From the NCBI GenBank assembly GCA_037447455.1, contig JBBIGQ010000004.1, positions 62,001 through 126,000 of the forward strand: a stretch of 64,000 bases of DNA, read 5' to 3'. The DNA is from BPGX01 sp037447455. GTDB taxonomy: Bacteria; Bacteroidota; Bacteroidia; B-17B0; Aurantibacillaceae. Shown here piece by piece: positions 53,736-62,120 of this stretch; positions within the stretch are counted from its first letter, which is position 1; every line of letters begins with the position of its first letter. Below the pieces are notes generated by a model. It was given only the letters and a program-made list of their open reading frames with translations, did no database searches and had not been told where the DNA came from. Both the position numbers and the translations under genes were made by a program.

Positions 53736-53743
53736 TTAATTTG
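53736..53743 (+). promoter_or_regulatory. -7-like box before the ArnT-like gene
   Basis: TTAATTTG has one mismatch to TAnnTTTG and ends 5 bases before ATG 53749, the same tight spacing seen at other genes here. Confidence 0.35.
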
Positions 53744-53748
53744 CCGAC

Positions 53749-55440
53749 ATGCATTCCATTATTAGTTTTTTATCAAGATATTTTTTATGGAGTACTACCA
53801 TTTTAACTGCTCTGGTTTTAATGCCTTTTACGGGCAATGTGCATTTATTTGATTGGGATGAAATTAACTTTGCTGAATGTGCGCGGGAAATGCTGGTTAC
53901 AAACTCGTATCACACCGTATTGTTGAATTATCAGCCCTTTTGGGAGAAGCCACCATTGTATATATGGTTACAGGTAATAAGTATGAAAATTTTTGGAGTC
54001 AATGAATGGGCGGCTCGTTTTCCAAATGTTCTCAATGGTTTTCTGACTCTGTATTGGTTGTTTTATATTGGTAAAAGATGGTATTCGAAAGATTTTGGTC
54101 AAATATGGTCATGGATGCATTTAAGTTGTATTTTACCACATCTTTATTTTCGTTCAGGGATTATAGATCCGTGGTATAATTTATTTGGGCTCATTGCTGT
54201 AATCAGTGCTATTGAAATTTTCAGAAATGGCAGGTGGAAATGGGCTTTGACTGGTGGAATAACATTAGGATTGTCTGTACTCACAAAAGGTCCGGTAATG
54301 GTTTTAATAACTTTCTTAACGTTTTTAATAGTTCTTGTTTTCTTTGTAAAAAAAATAAGCAAGCAGCAAATTTTAATGTTTGCACTCTATATTATTGCTT
54401 TTTTAATAAGTGGCAGTATGTGGTTTTTTCACGAATTTCTTACCGGTCATAAAGAAATTATTCTGGCATTTATCGATTACCAGATACGATTATTTAAAAC
54501 TGAAGATTCAGGGCACGGCGGCTTTTTTCTTTATCATTTTGTGGTGGTGCTTTTGGGTTGCTTCCCTGCGTCTGTCTGGCTATTAAGGTATTTTTCAAAA
54601 CAAACAGAAAAAGATCTTGTTTCAAATTCTATGGCAGTTTTATTAATAGTTGTTTTAGTGCTATTTAGTATTGTAAAAACTAAAATTGTACATTATTCTT
54701 CTATAAGTTATTATGCTGTGAGTTTTCTGGCAACATTTGTCATTCACAAAAATTACGCTGTTCAAAAGTGGCAAAAGCTCTTATTACTTTCTATTGCCAG
54801 TATAATGGGTATTATTTTAGCGGTAGCCGGAACGGTGGAATACTGGAAACATTGGCTCATTCCCTATTTAACGACATCGGATTTATTTGCTGCTGAAAAT
54901 CTGAAAAATAATGTGGAATGGTATGGATATGAATTTTTATCCGGCATTATTCTTATTGTACTATTGATGTGGTTTGTAAAGCGTACTAATTATTCACTTC
55001 AAACGTATTTTAAATTACTGATATGGCAAATACTCTGGTTATCTTTTAGCATTAATAGTTTTGTAGGTAAGATAGAACAATACACGCAAAGCAGCGCCAT
55101 TCATTTTTTTCAATACTGTGCAGATAAAGGAATAACCGTGGATACGTATGGTTACAAAAGTTATGCAGCTTTATTTTATGGTCAAAGAAAGCCATTAAGT
55201 AAAAAGGAACAAAGAAGCGTAAATCATTATTGGAAGGATTTGGAAAATGCCGGTTATGAAAAATTATCTTCCTATAATCTGGCGTACTTAAATTATTTAA
55301 TTTATGATAGCGAAAAATACCCGGTAGGTTTAGTATGCAAAATACAAGATGAAGAAAATGTTTTAAAGACAGGAAAATTCAGGAAACTTTATTCAAAAGG
55401 CGGATATGTTTTTTTTATGAAAGTGCCGTCGTCTCCGTAA
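53749..55440 (+). CDS. ArnT-like GT39/PMT-fold glycosyltransferase
   Basis: A 563-residue protein. VHLFDWDEINFAECAREMLV is the first periplasmic loop with the Asp-Glu pair of the PMT fold; YQPFWEKPPLYIWLQVISMK, IFGVNEWAARFPNVLNGF is the conserved ArnT/PMT_2 stretch. About eleven helices follow, then a soluble C-terminal part (GITVDTYGYKSYAALFYGQR). Such enzymes move sugar from a polyprenyl phosphate to lipid A or protein. Acceptor not determined. The last 26 bases overlap the 3' end of the convergent tryptophan dioxygenase gene. Confidence 0.85.
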   Translation: MHSIISFLSRYFLWSTTILTALVLMPFTGNVHLFDWDEINFAECAREMLVTNSYHTVLLNYQPFWEKPPLYIWLQVISMKIFGVNEWAARFPNVLNGFLTLYWLFYIGKRWYSKDFGQIWSWMHLSCILPHLYFRSGIIDPWYNLFGLIAVISAIEIFRNGRWKWALTGGITLGLSVLTKGPVMVLITFLTFLIVLVFFVKKISKQQILMFALYIIAFLISGSMWFFHEFLTGHKEIILAFIDYQIRLFKTEDSGHGGFFLYHFVVVLLGCFPASVWLLRYFSKQTEKDLVSNSMAVLLIVVLVLFSIVKTKIVHYSSISYYAVSFLATFVIHKNYAVQKWQKLLLLSIASIMGIILAVAGTVEYWKHWLIPYLTTSDLFAAENLKNNVEWYGYEFLSGIILIVLLMWFVKRTNYSLQTYFKLLIWQILWLSFSINSFVGKIEQYTQSSAIHFFQYCADKGITVDTYGYKSYAALFYGQRKPLSKKEQRSVNHYWKDLENAGYEKLSSYNLAYLNYLIYDSEKYPVGLVCKIQDEENVLKTGKFRKLYSKGGYVFFMKVPSSP

Positions 55441-56410
55441 ATGTACCCCAGTTATCAAGTTCTTCTTTAGTCCAGAGTTGCGGATAAAAAATGCGTTTTT
55501 GAAAACGTGGTGGCAGATATTTTTGCCAATTGGTACCGCCGGTAGCCGCTACGTCTTGCTTATCTTGTTGCAGATAGCGAACGGCACTTTTGTAATGAAT
55601 AAGCGGCCATCTCACATTCACAGAAAGGTCTAATTCTTTTAATGCGTTGATAAGTTTAGGATATTGTTGTTCGTCTTTTGTAAGTGAAAGATATTTTTGC
55701 CAGATATTTTTATCTTTGTAATAATGTGCCCATCCGATAAATTTCTCTTGGTACTTTTGTTCGAATTGTAAAAGTGTATATGTTTTTTTTCCTGATGAAA
55801 CTTCGGTAGCACCTTTTTTCCAATAGATGTGTTCGTACATTTCTTCAATACTGGCATTGGATTGTTCCAGTCGTTCGCGGTATTCTTTGTCGGTGAGGTT
55901 GATTAAATCCGTTGACGCTAATTCAATCAAACGATATTGCGCACTTTGGAAACCACTGGCCGGAAGTAAAGCCATTCTGAAACGTAGGAATTGTTCTTTT
56001 TCCATTCCATTAATCATTATTTCAAAGGATTTAGTGAGGGCTTCAAAATAACGAATGATGCGATGGAGCCGTTCTATAAAAAATGTTACGTTTAATTTTT
56101 TGTTCCATCCTAAATCCTGTCCGTTGGGCAACACATTTCTGCCATTGTGGGCAATCTGATTATATTCGTGCAAACATAATTTAAAGTAAAGTTCAGTAAT
56201 TTGATGATAAACAATGAATATCACTTCGTCGGGAAAATCCGTGCGGGGCTTTTGCAGAGTAAGTAAAGTGTCTACTGATATGTAGTCCCAGTAAGGTAAG
56301 TAATTGGAAATAAGCAAGCCCTCTAAATAACTATTTACATCTTGCCCGCTTAAAGCATATTTTTCAAAAAGTAAGTTGAGTTTTTCTGTGGATATTTTGT
56401 TTGTTTCCAT
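55415..56410 (-). CDS. Tryptophan 2,3-dioxygenase family protein
   Basis: A 331-residue heme enzyme of tryptophan breakdown to N-formylkynurenine. The substrate-pocket motif FIVYHQITELYFKLCLHE has the active-site base His69. FLRFRMALLPASGFQSAQYR, LIELAS is the family signature with the carboxylate-binding Arg. The C-terminal RYLQQDKQDVAATGGTNWQK, then YLPPRFQKRIFYPQLW is typical. Longer than the bacterial reference enzymes (about 280 residues), as in related Bacteroidota proteins. No other kynurenine-pathway gene is in the window. A TATCTTTG box lies upstream. The 3' end overlaps the opposing transferase gene. Confidence 0.88.
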   Translation of the reverse strand: METNKISTEKLNLLFEKYALSGQDVNSYLEGLLISNYLPYWDYISVDTLLTLQKPRTDFPDEVIFIVYHQITELYFKLCLHEYNQIAHNGRNVLPNGQDLGWNKKLNVTFFIERLHRIIRYFEALTKSFEIMINGMEKEQFLRFRMALLPASGFQSAQYRLIELASTDLINLTDKEYRERLEQSNASIEEMYEHIYWKKGATEVSSGKKTYTLLQFEQKYQEKFIGWAHYYKDKNIWQKYLSLTKDEQQYPKLINALKELDLSVNVRWPLIHYKSAVRYLQQDKQDVAATGGTNWQKYLPPRFQKRIFYPQLWTKEELDNWGTFTETTALS

Positions 56411-56433
56411 AAAATTAAAAAATTAAAGAGTGG

Positions 56434-56441
56434 AACAAAGA
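56434..56441 (-). promoter_or_regulatory. -7 promoter box of the tryptophan dioxygenase gene
   Basis: TATCTTTG on the minus strand matches TAnnTTTG, 23 bases before ATG 56410. It separates this gene from the upstream run. Confidence 0.5.
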
Positions 56442-56480
56442 TAAGTAAAATTAATATGCGGTTCATTCATCATTTCATTC

Positions 56481-56936
56481 TTAGAAGAGTTGAATGTATT
56501 TTTCAAGTGAAAAATGTAAAGCCCTTTTAAGTTTTTCAGACGAAATATGTTCAAGATTTATAGAATATTTTCTAGCATTAATAAGCCGTTCTGTGTCTTG
56601 TAGTGTTGTAATTTCATCAGAATAGATGCTTAAAATGTACATTTTAGGTGGAGATAATTTGATAAGATACTCTTTGGCCATTTTAAATTGTTCAAACAGC
56701 GTGCCTTTGTTTTCATTGACCATTTGAAAGTTTTTTAAAAGAAATAGCGTGGTGTTAAAGTAAGTGAGCTGAGCCGAAAATAAAGCATACGCATAAGATT
56801 CCGTATCATCTTTAAAGTATTCTACTATTCTGAACGGATGATGGATTTCATTTTCAATTTTATTAAGCAGTGTATAAACATCAAAAGTATCTTGATTAAA
56901 AGCAGTGACGATAAGATTATTTGGTGCTTCTTCCAT
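56481..56936 (-). CDS. Hypothetical protein (151 residues)
   Basis: No family recognised. No signal peptide or membrane helix. The pattern is mixed alpha/beta (NLIVTAFNQDTFDVYTLLNK, then HPFRIVEYFKDDTESYAYAL, PPKMYILSIYSDEITTLQD). It lies 8 bases after the MFS gene on the same strand and is probably the last gene of that transcript. Codon and base use are like the neighbours, so nothing suggests recent transfer. Confidence 0.6.
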   Translation of the reverse strand: MEEAPNNLIVTAFNQDTFDVYTLLNKIENEIHHPFRIVEYFKDDTESYAYALFSAQLTYFNTTLFLLKNFQMVNENKGTLFEQFKMAKEYLIKLSPPKMYILSIYSDEITTLQDTERLINARKYSINLEHISSEKLKRALHFSLEKYIQLF

Positions 56937-56944
56937 AGAAAAAT

Positions 56945-58126
56945 CTAATATTTATGGGATAGTTTCTTAAAGAACAAAATACCACTTACAAGAATAGCCA
57001 TACCACCACTTAGCACAAAAGGCAAAGAAGAGTTAATGCTATACCATAACCATCCTGTTAGTCCATTGGAAATTAAGTATGTAAAACTTTGTAATGTTGT
57101 AAAAAAGCCAATAGCTGTTGCGGTTTCCTTTTTATCTACCAGATTGCTGAGCAGTGCCTTAATGTTCCCTTCAACGGTAGCAGAATAGATACCATACAAT
57201 ACAAATAAAATCAACATATCCTGCCAGGATTGAAATAAAGCTATTCCAGAATATACAATACCAAAAAACAAAAGACCAGAAGCAATGGTATTTTTCAGTC
57301 CTAATTTATCACCTATTATTCCAAAAGGAAAAGCCAATAAAGCATAAGACAGATTGTAAGCCGTGTATAATAAAATCACCTGATGATCATTTATTCCATT
57401 TGATTTTGCCCTTAATAATAACAACATATCGCTGCTATTAAAAATATAAAACACAATCAATAAGACGGTTACCCATTTGTAATCCTTACTGGCTCTTGAC
57501 CAATAGGAAAGTAATTCATTCCAACGTACACGATGCCCCGATACTGTTGAATCGGACAATTTTTTTTCTTTAATAAAGAAGGAAAATAAAACAGCCAATA
57601 CACCCGGTAGAAATGAGATTAAAAAAATTGTTTGATAATTTAAATGAAATACCGCCAGAAAGTACAGCGCCAGTGCAGGACCAACAACAGCCCCCAACGT
57701 ATCTATACTTCTATGAAAACCAAATACTTTGCCCTTATGTTGTAGATGACTTTCGTCTGAAAGCAGAGCATCACGCGGCGCCGTGCGAATACCTTTTCCC
57801 AATCTATCGGCTATCCGCATTAAGAAAATCCAAAAATAGTTGGGAAAAATAATCATCAAAGGTTTACCCAAAGCACTTAAAGAATATCCACTCATTATAA
57901 ATAATTTTCGCTTTTTCAGTTTATCACTCCAGATTCCAAAATACGTTTTACTTAGTGCCGATAATGTTTCTGCACTACCCTCTATCAGGCCAATTCCGGC
58001 AACACTAATACCAATAGAACTCAAATATAATGGAATAACAGGATATAATAGCTCTGATGCAACATCTGTAAAAAAACTAATGACAGATAAAAATAAGATA
58101 TTTCGGGTGATGTATGAAAAATTCAT
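56945..58126 (-). CDS. MFS transporter
   Basis: A 393-residue membrane protein with twelve predicted helices. The TM2-3 loop shows the MFS pattern (YFGIWSDKLKKRKLFIMSGY), and RIADRLGKGIRTAPRDALLS is a loop motif shared with several drug/sugar exporters. The second half repeats it (FPFGIIGDKLGLKNTIASGL). Substrate unknown. Start at ATG 58126; a TTG six bases upstream is also in frame. It follows the FkbM gene by 52 bases, and the hypothetical gene after it is 8 bases away. Confidence 0.88.
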   Translation of the reverse strand: MNFSYITRNILFLSVISFFTDVASELLYPVIPLYLSSIGISVAGIGLIEGSAETLSALSKTYFGIWSDKLKKRKLFIMSGYSLSALGKPLMIIFPNYFWIFLMRIADRLGKGIRTAPRDALLSDESHLQHKGKVFGFHRSIDTLGAVVGPALALYFLAVFHLNYQTIFLISFLPGVLAVLFSFFIKEKKLSDSTVSGHRVRWNELLSYWSRASKDYKWVTVLLIVFYIFNSSDMLLLLRAKSNGINDHQVILLYTAYNLSYALLAFPFGIIGDKLGLKNTIASGLLFFGIVYSGIALFQSWQDMLILFVLYGIYSATVEGNIKALLSNLVDKKETATAIGFFTTLQSFTYLISNGLTGWLWYSINSSLPFVLSGGMAILVSGILFFKKLSHKY

Positions 58127-58178
58127 TTTCAATCTAAATAAACAAAAACGAATGAGCGGTATTTATCCCCGGCTGTGT

Positions 58179-58910
58179 TTAATGCTGATTTTTGGGCACA
58201 GCGATAAAATTATAGATGATATTCTCTTTAAAGGTTTTATTAAATGCTTCCAATGTATAAGGTGCCTGTTTTTTCAAAAAAGATTCAAAATCATATAAAC
58301 AATAATTCTTTGATTCAAAAAAATGAAACATATCCGATGATGTAGTATTGTAATAATCGCCACCACCCAATCCAAACTCAAATGCAATGTAAGGATGACT
58401 GTTTTCAATTATTTTTTCAGCGCCTTTTAAGACCTTTAACTCCGCACCTTCTACATCAATTTTAATAAACTTAATTTTAATGTCTTGTGAAATCAAATCA
58501 TCTAATTTTCTTACTTCTACTTCTATCGGTTTTATTTGGGTATTGGCATCCGAAAATTTTCTTTTGTTTAATCCACTGTAAGCCGGATTATTTTTTATCC
58601 AATAAAATTCTTGTTTTCCGTTCGTATCGGATACAGCATAAGGAAAGACGGTGACTTCAGGAAATTTTAATTTTAATTGCTCATAAAAAGAAGGTATTGG
58701 TTCTATCGCAAAGTGAGTGCCTTTAGGGGCATAATGAATAAAAATATTTAATATCTCTCCTTTGTGGCATCCAATATCTATTGCACAATCCTCCGTTTTT
58801 AATAGTTTTTTTATTATCTTTTTCAATAGTATATCATTACGAAGATTAACCGTTATAGGGATATTTAGATCCAACAAAAGTTTTCTGGTAAAATCTTTCA
58901 ATTTATTCAC
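58179..58910 (-). CDS. FkbM-family methyltransferase
   Basis: A 243-residue SAM-dependent methyltransferase. Motif I is AIDIGCHKGEILNIFIHYAP, followed by HFAIEPIPSFYEQLKLKFPE. Later motifs include VTVFPYAVSDTNGKQEFYWI and IKFIKIDVEGAELKVLKGAE, the FkbM signature. These enzymes O-methylate sugars or polyketides, and in Bacteroidota they are often encoded with envelope glycan genes. The start overlaps the end of ctaA by 8 bases. Confidence 0.85.
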   Translation of the reverse strand: MNKLKDFTRKLLLDLNIPITVNLRNDILLKKIIKKLLKTEDCAIDIGCHKGEILNIFIHYAPKGTHFAIEPIPSFYEQLKLKFPEVTVFPYAVSDTNGKQEFYWIKNNPAYSGLNKRKFSDANTQIKPIEVEVRKLDDLISQDIKIKFIKIDVEGAELKVLKGAEKIIENSHPYIAFEFGLGGGDYYNTTSSDMFHFFESKNYCLYDFESFLKKQAPYTLEAFNKTFKENIIYNFIAVPKNQH

Positions 58911-59958
58911 TTAAGATATTTTTTCGGGTTAATAAAAAAATCAGATAAAGAGCCGTGCTATATAAAAAGAAAGCCACTGTCTGATGAAGTACACCAAGAA
59001 CAATTGGCACCTGATACAAAAGTGTAAAAATACCCAACATAAACTGTATCGTAACAAAATAGATGAGCCAGGATACAGCACGTTGCTGATTATCTTTGAG
59101 TTGATGTTTTGAAGATAAATACCAAAGATATATAGTAATTAAAACAACGACAATCGCTAATATTCGGTGAATAAACTGAACCCCTGCAGGTACATCCAAA
59201 AAATTTTTTAACCAACTGTCATAAACTAAAATCGTATCGGATGGAAACCATTCATTTCCCATTTTGGGCCATGTATTGTAGAACATACCTGCTTTCAGAC
59301 CAGCCACAAAAGCTCCGTATTTAATTTGAACAAGTAATACAATAAAAAAAACTAAAACCCAATAAAAATATCTTTTCTCATCTTTTGAAGTTTGAAAACT
59401 ATATTTGTAGTATAAAACATCTAAAAAATACCAAAACGTAAATCCAAATACTAAAAATGCATTGAGCAAATGGGTAGCCAGACGGTAATGGCTTACGGTC
59501 GGCTTGTCAACCAATCCGCTTTTCACCATCCACCAACCGATGAGCCCTTGCAATGCACCGAGTACGAACAGTATCAGAATTTTTTTATAGAACCCTTGTG
59601 GTATTTTTTTCTTAAAATGAAGAATCATAAAACCTACAATAAAAACAAGTCCTATCAATCTTCCGATAAAGCGATGCACATATTCCCACCAAAAAATACT
59701 TTTAAATTCTTCCAAACTCATTCCAAAGTTTTTAATTTTATATTCCGGGCTCTCCTGATATTTATGAAAATGTTGCATCCAACTTTCTTCCGATAAAGGC
59801 GGCAAAGAGCCCATCACACTCCAATCTGTAATGGATAAGCCCGAATGCGTTAATCGTGTAATAGACCCCACTACTACCATAACATAAATAAGCACAGCAC
59901 CCGTTAACAGCCAGATAGCAAAGGGTTTAAAAGGGTTTTGTTTAAGTAAGGAATACAT
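58903..59958 (-). CDS. ctaA: Heme A synthase (CtaA/COX15)
   Basis: A 351-residue membrane protein with eight helices that converts heme O to heme A for aa3-type oxidases. The conserved pieces are GSITRLTHSGLSITDWSVMG, then EYVHRFIGRLIGLVF, SHYRLATHLLNAFLVFGFTF, QFIHRILAIVVVLITIYLWY and VLGVLHQTVAFFLYSTALYL. The His residues in these helices are the heme ligands. It implies aerobic respiration with a heme-A oxidase, although ctaB and the oxidase are outside the window. It starts 6 bases after scoB. Confidence 0.93.
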   Translation of the reverse strand: MYSLLKQNPFKPFAIWLLTGAVLIYVMVVVGSITRLTHSGLSITDWSVMGSLPPLSEESWMQHFHKYQESPEYKIKNFGMSLEEFKSIFWWEYVHRFIGRLIGLVFIVGFMILHFKKKIPQGFYKKILILFVLGALQGLIGWWMVKSGLVDKPTVSHYRLATHLLNAFLVFGFTFWYFLDVLYYKYSFQTSKDEKRYFYWVLVFFIVLLVQIKYGAFVAGLKAGMFYNTWPKMGNEWFPSDTILVYDSWLKNFLDVPAGVQFIHRILAIVVVLITIYLWYLSSKHQLKDNQQRAVSWLIYFVTIQFMLGIFTLLYQVPIVLGVLHQTVAFFLYSTALYLIFLLTRKNILSE

Positions 59959-59964
59959 AAATGC

Positions 59965-60627
59965 TTAATCCTGGGGCATTTCCACTACATCGTCAGGGAT
60001 AATTAACTTGCCGGCAGTAGATTTTTTGATTTGCTCCACGGTAACACCCGGCGCTATCTCCCTTAAAATAAATCCGCCTTCTTTTAGGTCAATATCGTAA
60101 ACACCTAATTCTGTTACAATTTTTTTGACGCACCGAACACCTGTAAGCGGTAAAGTACATTCTACCAAAAGCTTAGATTCACCATGTTTATTTACTTGCT
60201 GCATAGCGACAATAATATTTTTAGCAGAAGCCACCAGATCCATTGCACCGCCCATTCCTTTTACCATTTTTCCGGGAATTTTCCAGTTAGCAATGTCACC
60301 TTTTTCACTGACTTCCATAGCACCTAATATCGTAAGATCAATGCGTTGAGAACGAATCATACCAAAACTCATAGCAGAGTCAAATATAGAAGCCCCCGGC
60401 AGCAATGTAACCGTTTGTTTGCCAGCATTGATAAGATCTGCGTCTTCTTCTCCTTCACACGGAAAAGGACCCATGCCCAAAATACCATTTTCAGATTGTA
60501 ATACCACATTAAGACCTACAGGAATATAATTCGCTACTAATGTAGGAATACCTATACCCAGATTAACATACATTCCGTCTTTTACCTCTTTTACGATGCG
60601 TTTAGCAATGCCATTCTTATCTAACAT
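59965..60627 (-). CDS. scoB: 3-oxoacid CoA-transferase subunit B
   Basis: A 220-residue class I CoA-transferase beta subunit. MYVNLGIGIPTLVANYIPVG, then NVVLQSENGILGMGPFPCEG has the catalytic Glu46 (SENG). GAMEVSEKGDIANWKIPGKM, VKGMGGAMDLVASAK and CTLPLTGVRCVKKIVTELGV are diagnostic. Subunit A, normally encoded immediately upstream, is absent: the 5' side is a repeat-filled gap followed by a divergent gene. The enzyme needs both chains, so the A gene must be elsewhere or has been lost. A -7-like CATATTTG lies 23 bases upstream, overlapping an arm of the repeat. Confidence 0.92.
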   Translation of the reverse strand: MLDKNGIAKRIVKEVKDGMYVNLGIGIPTLVANYIPVGLNVVLQSENGILGMGPFPCEGEEDADLINAGKQTVTLLPGASIFDSAMSFGMIRSQRIDLTILGAMEVSEKGDIANWKIPGKMVKGMGGAMDLVASAKNIIVAMQQVNKHGESKLLVECTLPLTGVRCVKKIVTELGVYDIDLKEGGFILREIAPGVTVEQIKKSTAGKLIIPDDVVEMPQD

Positions 60628-60656
60628 ATCTTACTATATTTTATGCACTGCAAATA

Positions 60657-60728
60657 TGCATAATATGTTGCAATCAAAGAAAATTTTTACCTTAATTTAA
60701 GTAACATATTATGCATATTCACGAACAC
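60657..60728. repeat. 72-bp direct repeat, copy 1, with 16-bp inverted arms
   Basis: Identical to 60759-60830 except for one base (T 60666 against G 60768); period 102 bases. It overlaps a perfect inverted repeat: ATATGCATAATATGTT (60654-60669) and its reverse complement AACATATTATGCATAT (60703-60718), 33 bases apart. The left arm overlaps the presumed scoB -7 box (60651-60658). Confidence 0.9.
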
Positions 60729-60758
60729 CTTATTAAAAAAAACAGCGCGTGAGTAAAT

Positions 60759-60830
60759 TGCATAATAGGTTGCAATCAAAGAAAATTTTTACCTTAATTT
60801 AAGTAACATATTATGCATATTCACGAACAC
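60759..60830. repeat. 72-bp direct repeat, copy 2
   Basis: Second copy. The right arm AACATATTATGCATAT (60805-60820) is perfect. The left arm (60756-60771, AATTGCATAATAGGTT) has three mismatches to copy 1, so the hairpin is weaker. This asymmetry suggests that copy 1 is the original or that copy 2 is degenerating. Confidence 0.9.
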
Positions 60831-60938
60831 TTTAATTTAAAGAAAAAGAAGGTGAATAAATATTACCATTCAAAAAATAGAATGCTTTATTAAAACTACA
60901 GCAAAACTTCTGTAAAACAAAGGATTTATTATATTTAC

Positions 60939-60946
60939 TAAATTTG
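60939..60946 (+). promoter_or_regulatory. -7 promoter box of the DUF4421 gene
   Basis: TAAATTTG matches TAnnTTTG, 18 bases before ATG 60965. The in-frame TTG at 60944 is inside this box and is not a start. Confidence 0.5.
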
Positions 60947-60964
60947 TCTCATCATTTTTATTTT

Positions 60965-62068
60965 ATGAGAAAAGTATTTTTATACTTTAGTATATTTATA
61001 GGTTTACACTCTTTTTACTCACAACAAGAAAATAAAAGTATTAATATCGGGATAAATATAAATCGTCCTAAAAACTGGGATACAATCTATTATACTTCAT
61101 ACACACATAAGCTGAATATCTATGTGGGCTATAGCCAGTTAAACTACAATTTTGATATAAGTTCAACTTATCAGCATCCATACAAATATCCTATTAACAT
61201 CAATTATACTACCAATACTCCTGTTAATACATCAATTGGATTTTCTTATGATAAAATTTCCTTAGGCATTGGATTGTCCAGGAAATACACATACGATAGT
61301 ACGCAATCCAAGCCGAAAACAAAATTCACAGCATACAATTTTTCTTTTGGTGGTAATAAGTTTATTATAGAACCTTATTATACATCGTTCAAAGGTTTTT
61401 ATGACAGCAATACCCCTAAAAACGATACCTTATCCTTTAAAAGAACTAACCGCTATCATGCCGATCCATCTATGGAAATACAAAGTATCAAAGTGAATGG
61501 TATTTATTTTTTTAATAATAAAAAATTTGCCTACAGAGCATTATCGGGTTATTCATACAGACAAATGAAATCAAAAGGCAGTTGGTTAGCCATTGCCAAT
61601 GTTTATTATACGCGTATGAAATCGGATAGTATGATTTATCCCCAATCGGTAGAATTGGCGTATGATAGCGTTAAAAAAATTAACCGGTTTAGTACTTATG
61701 GGTTTAATATAGGTGGCGGCTATGGCCATACCTTTGCTATTGGTAAAAAGAAAAGATTTTTTATTGGCTTTACATTAGGGCTGATGCTTGGCTACCAAAA
61801 CCGTGCTATTTATTTCAAAGATAGTATTGAAGTAAATGATTCAAAAATAGGAAGTGCTTTTGATGTCAGAATGTCGACAGGATGGACTACCGATAAGTTT
61901 TTTCTGGTAGTTTATACATCGGCAGATAGAGTGCTAATAAAATATCAGAAGCTAACATTTTCAACTTATATTGTTCCTGTAAATTTTATGTTAGGGTTTC
62001 GGTTTAATTTAAAACCACCTAAGCCATACAGATGGTTTATGAATACAAAATTGTATTCTTGGCTATAA
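60965..62068 (+). CDS. DUF4421-like outer-membrane barrel protein
   Basis: A 367-residue protein with signal peptide MRKVFLYFSIFIGLHSFYS then QQ. The mature part is a series of amphipathic strands typical of a barrel: NTPVNTSIGFSYDKISLGIG, FIIEPYYTSFKGFYDS, PSMEIQSIKVNGIYFFNNKK, FAYRALSGYSYRQMKSKGSW, STYIVPVNFMLGFRFNL. This order (normalised barrel, then a shared FNNKKFSYRAAxxQ-like strand) is what I recall for DUF4421, a Bacteroidota-only family. Function unknown. It stands alone between the repeat element and two decayed barrel genes. ATG 60965 is set by the promoter box at 60939. Confidence 0.72.
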   Translation: MRKVFLYFSIFIGLHSFYSQQENKSINIGININRPKNWDTIYYTSYTHKLNIYVGYSQLNYNFDISSTYQHPYKYPININYTTNTPVNTSIGFSYDKISLGIGLSRKYTYDSTQSKPKTKFTAYNFSFGGNKFIIEPYYTSFKGFYDSNTPKNDTLSFKRTNRYHADPSMEIQSIKVNGIYFFNNKKFAYRALSGYSYRQMKSKGSWLAIANVYYTRMKSDSMIYPQSVELAYDSVKKINRFSTYGFNIGGGYGHTFAIGKKKRFFIGFTLGLMLGYQNRAIYFKDSIEVNDSKIGSAFDVRMSTGWTTDKFFLVVYTSADRVLIKYQKLTFSTYIVPVNFMLGFRFNLKPPKPYRWFMNTKLYSWL

Positions 62069-62090
62069 TGTATCCCAACTATTAATTTCA

Positions 62091-62098
62091 TATCTTTG
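62091..62098 (+). promoter_or_regulatory. -7 promoter box of the decayed barrel gene
   Basis: TATCTTTG matches TAnnTTTG, 22 bases before ATG 62121. Promoter apparently intact although the gene behind it is broken. Confidence 0.45.
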
Positions 62099-62120
62099 CA
62101 CGTAATTATACTCCTGCCTT

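Larger units (their letters stand above)
60628..60964. other. 337-base gap between scoB and the DUF4421 gene, filled by a tandem repeat
   Basis: No gene is seen in either strand. It holds two 72-bp direct repeats, each built on an inverted repeat, the presumed scoB promoter on the left and a TAAATTTG promoter for the 60965 gene on the right. The rest is AT-rich with no clear structure. Confidence 0.8.

Noticed and set aside
60670..60702. Invertible promoter between the inverted arms
   Set aside because: The 33-base interior has no TAnnTTTG box in either direction, is shorter than known invertible promoters, and no invertase gene is adjacent. Kept only as a repeat.
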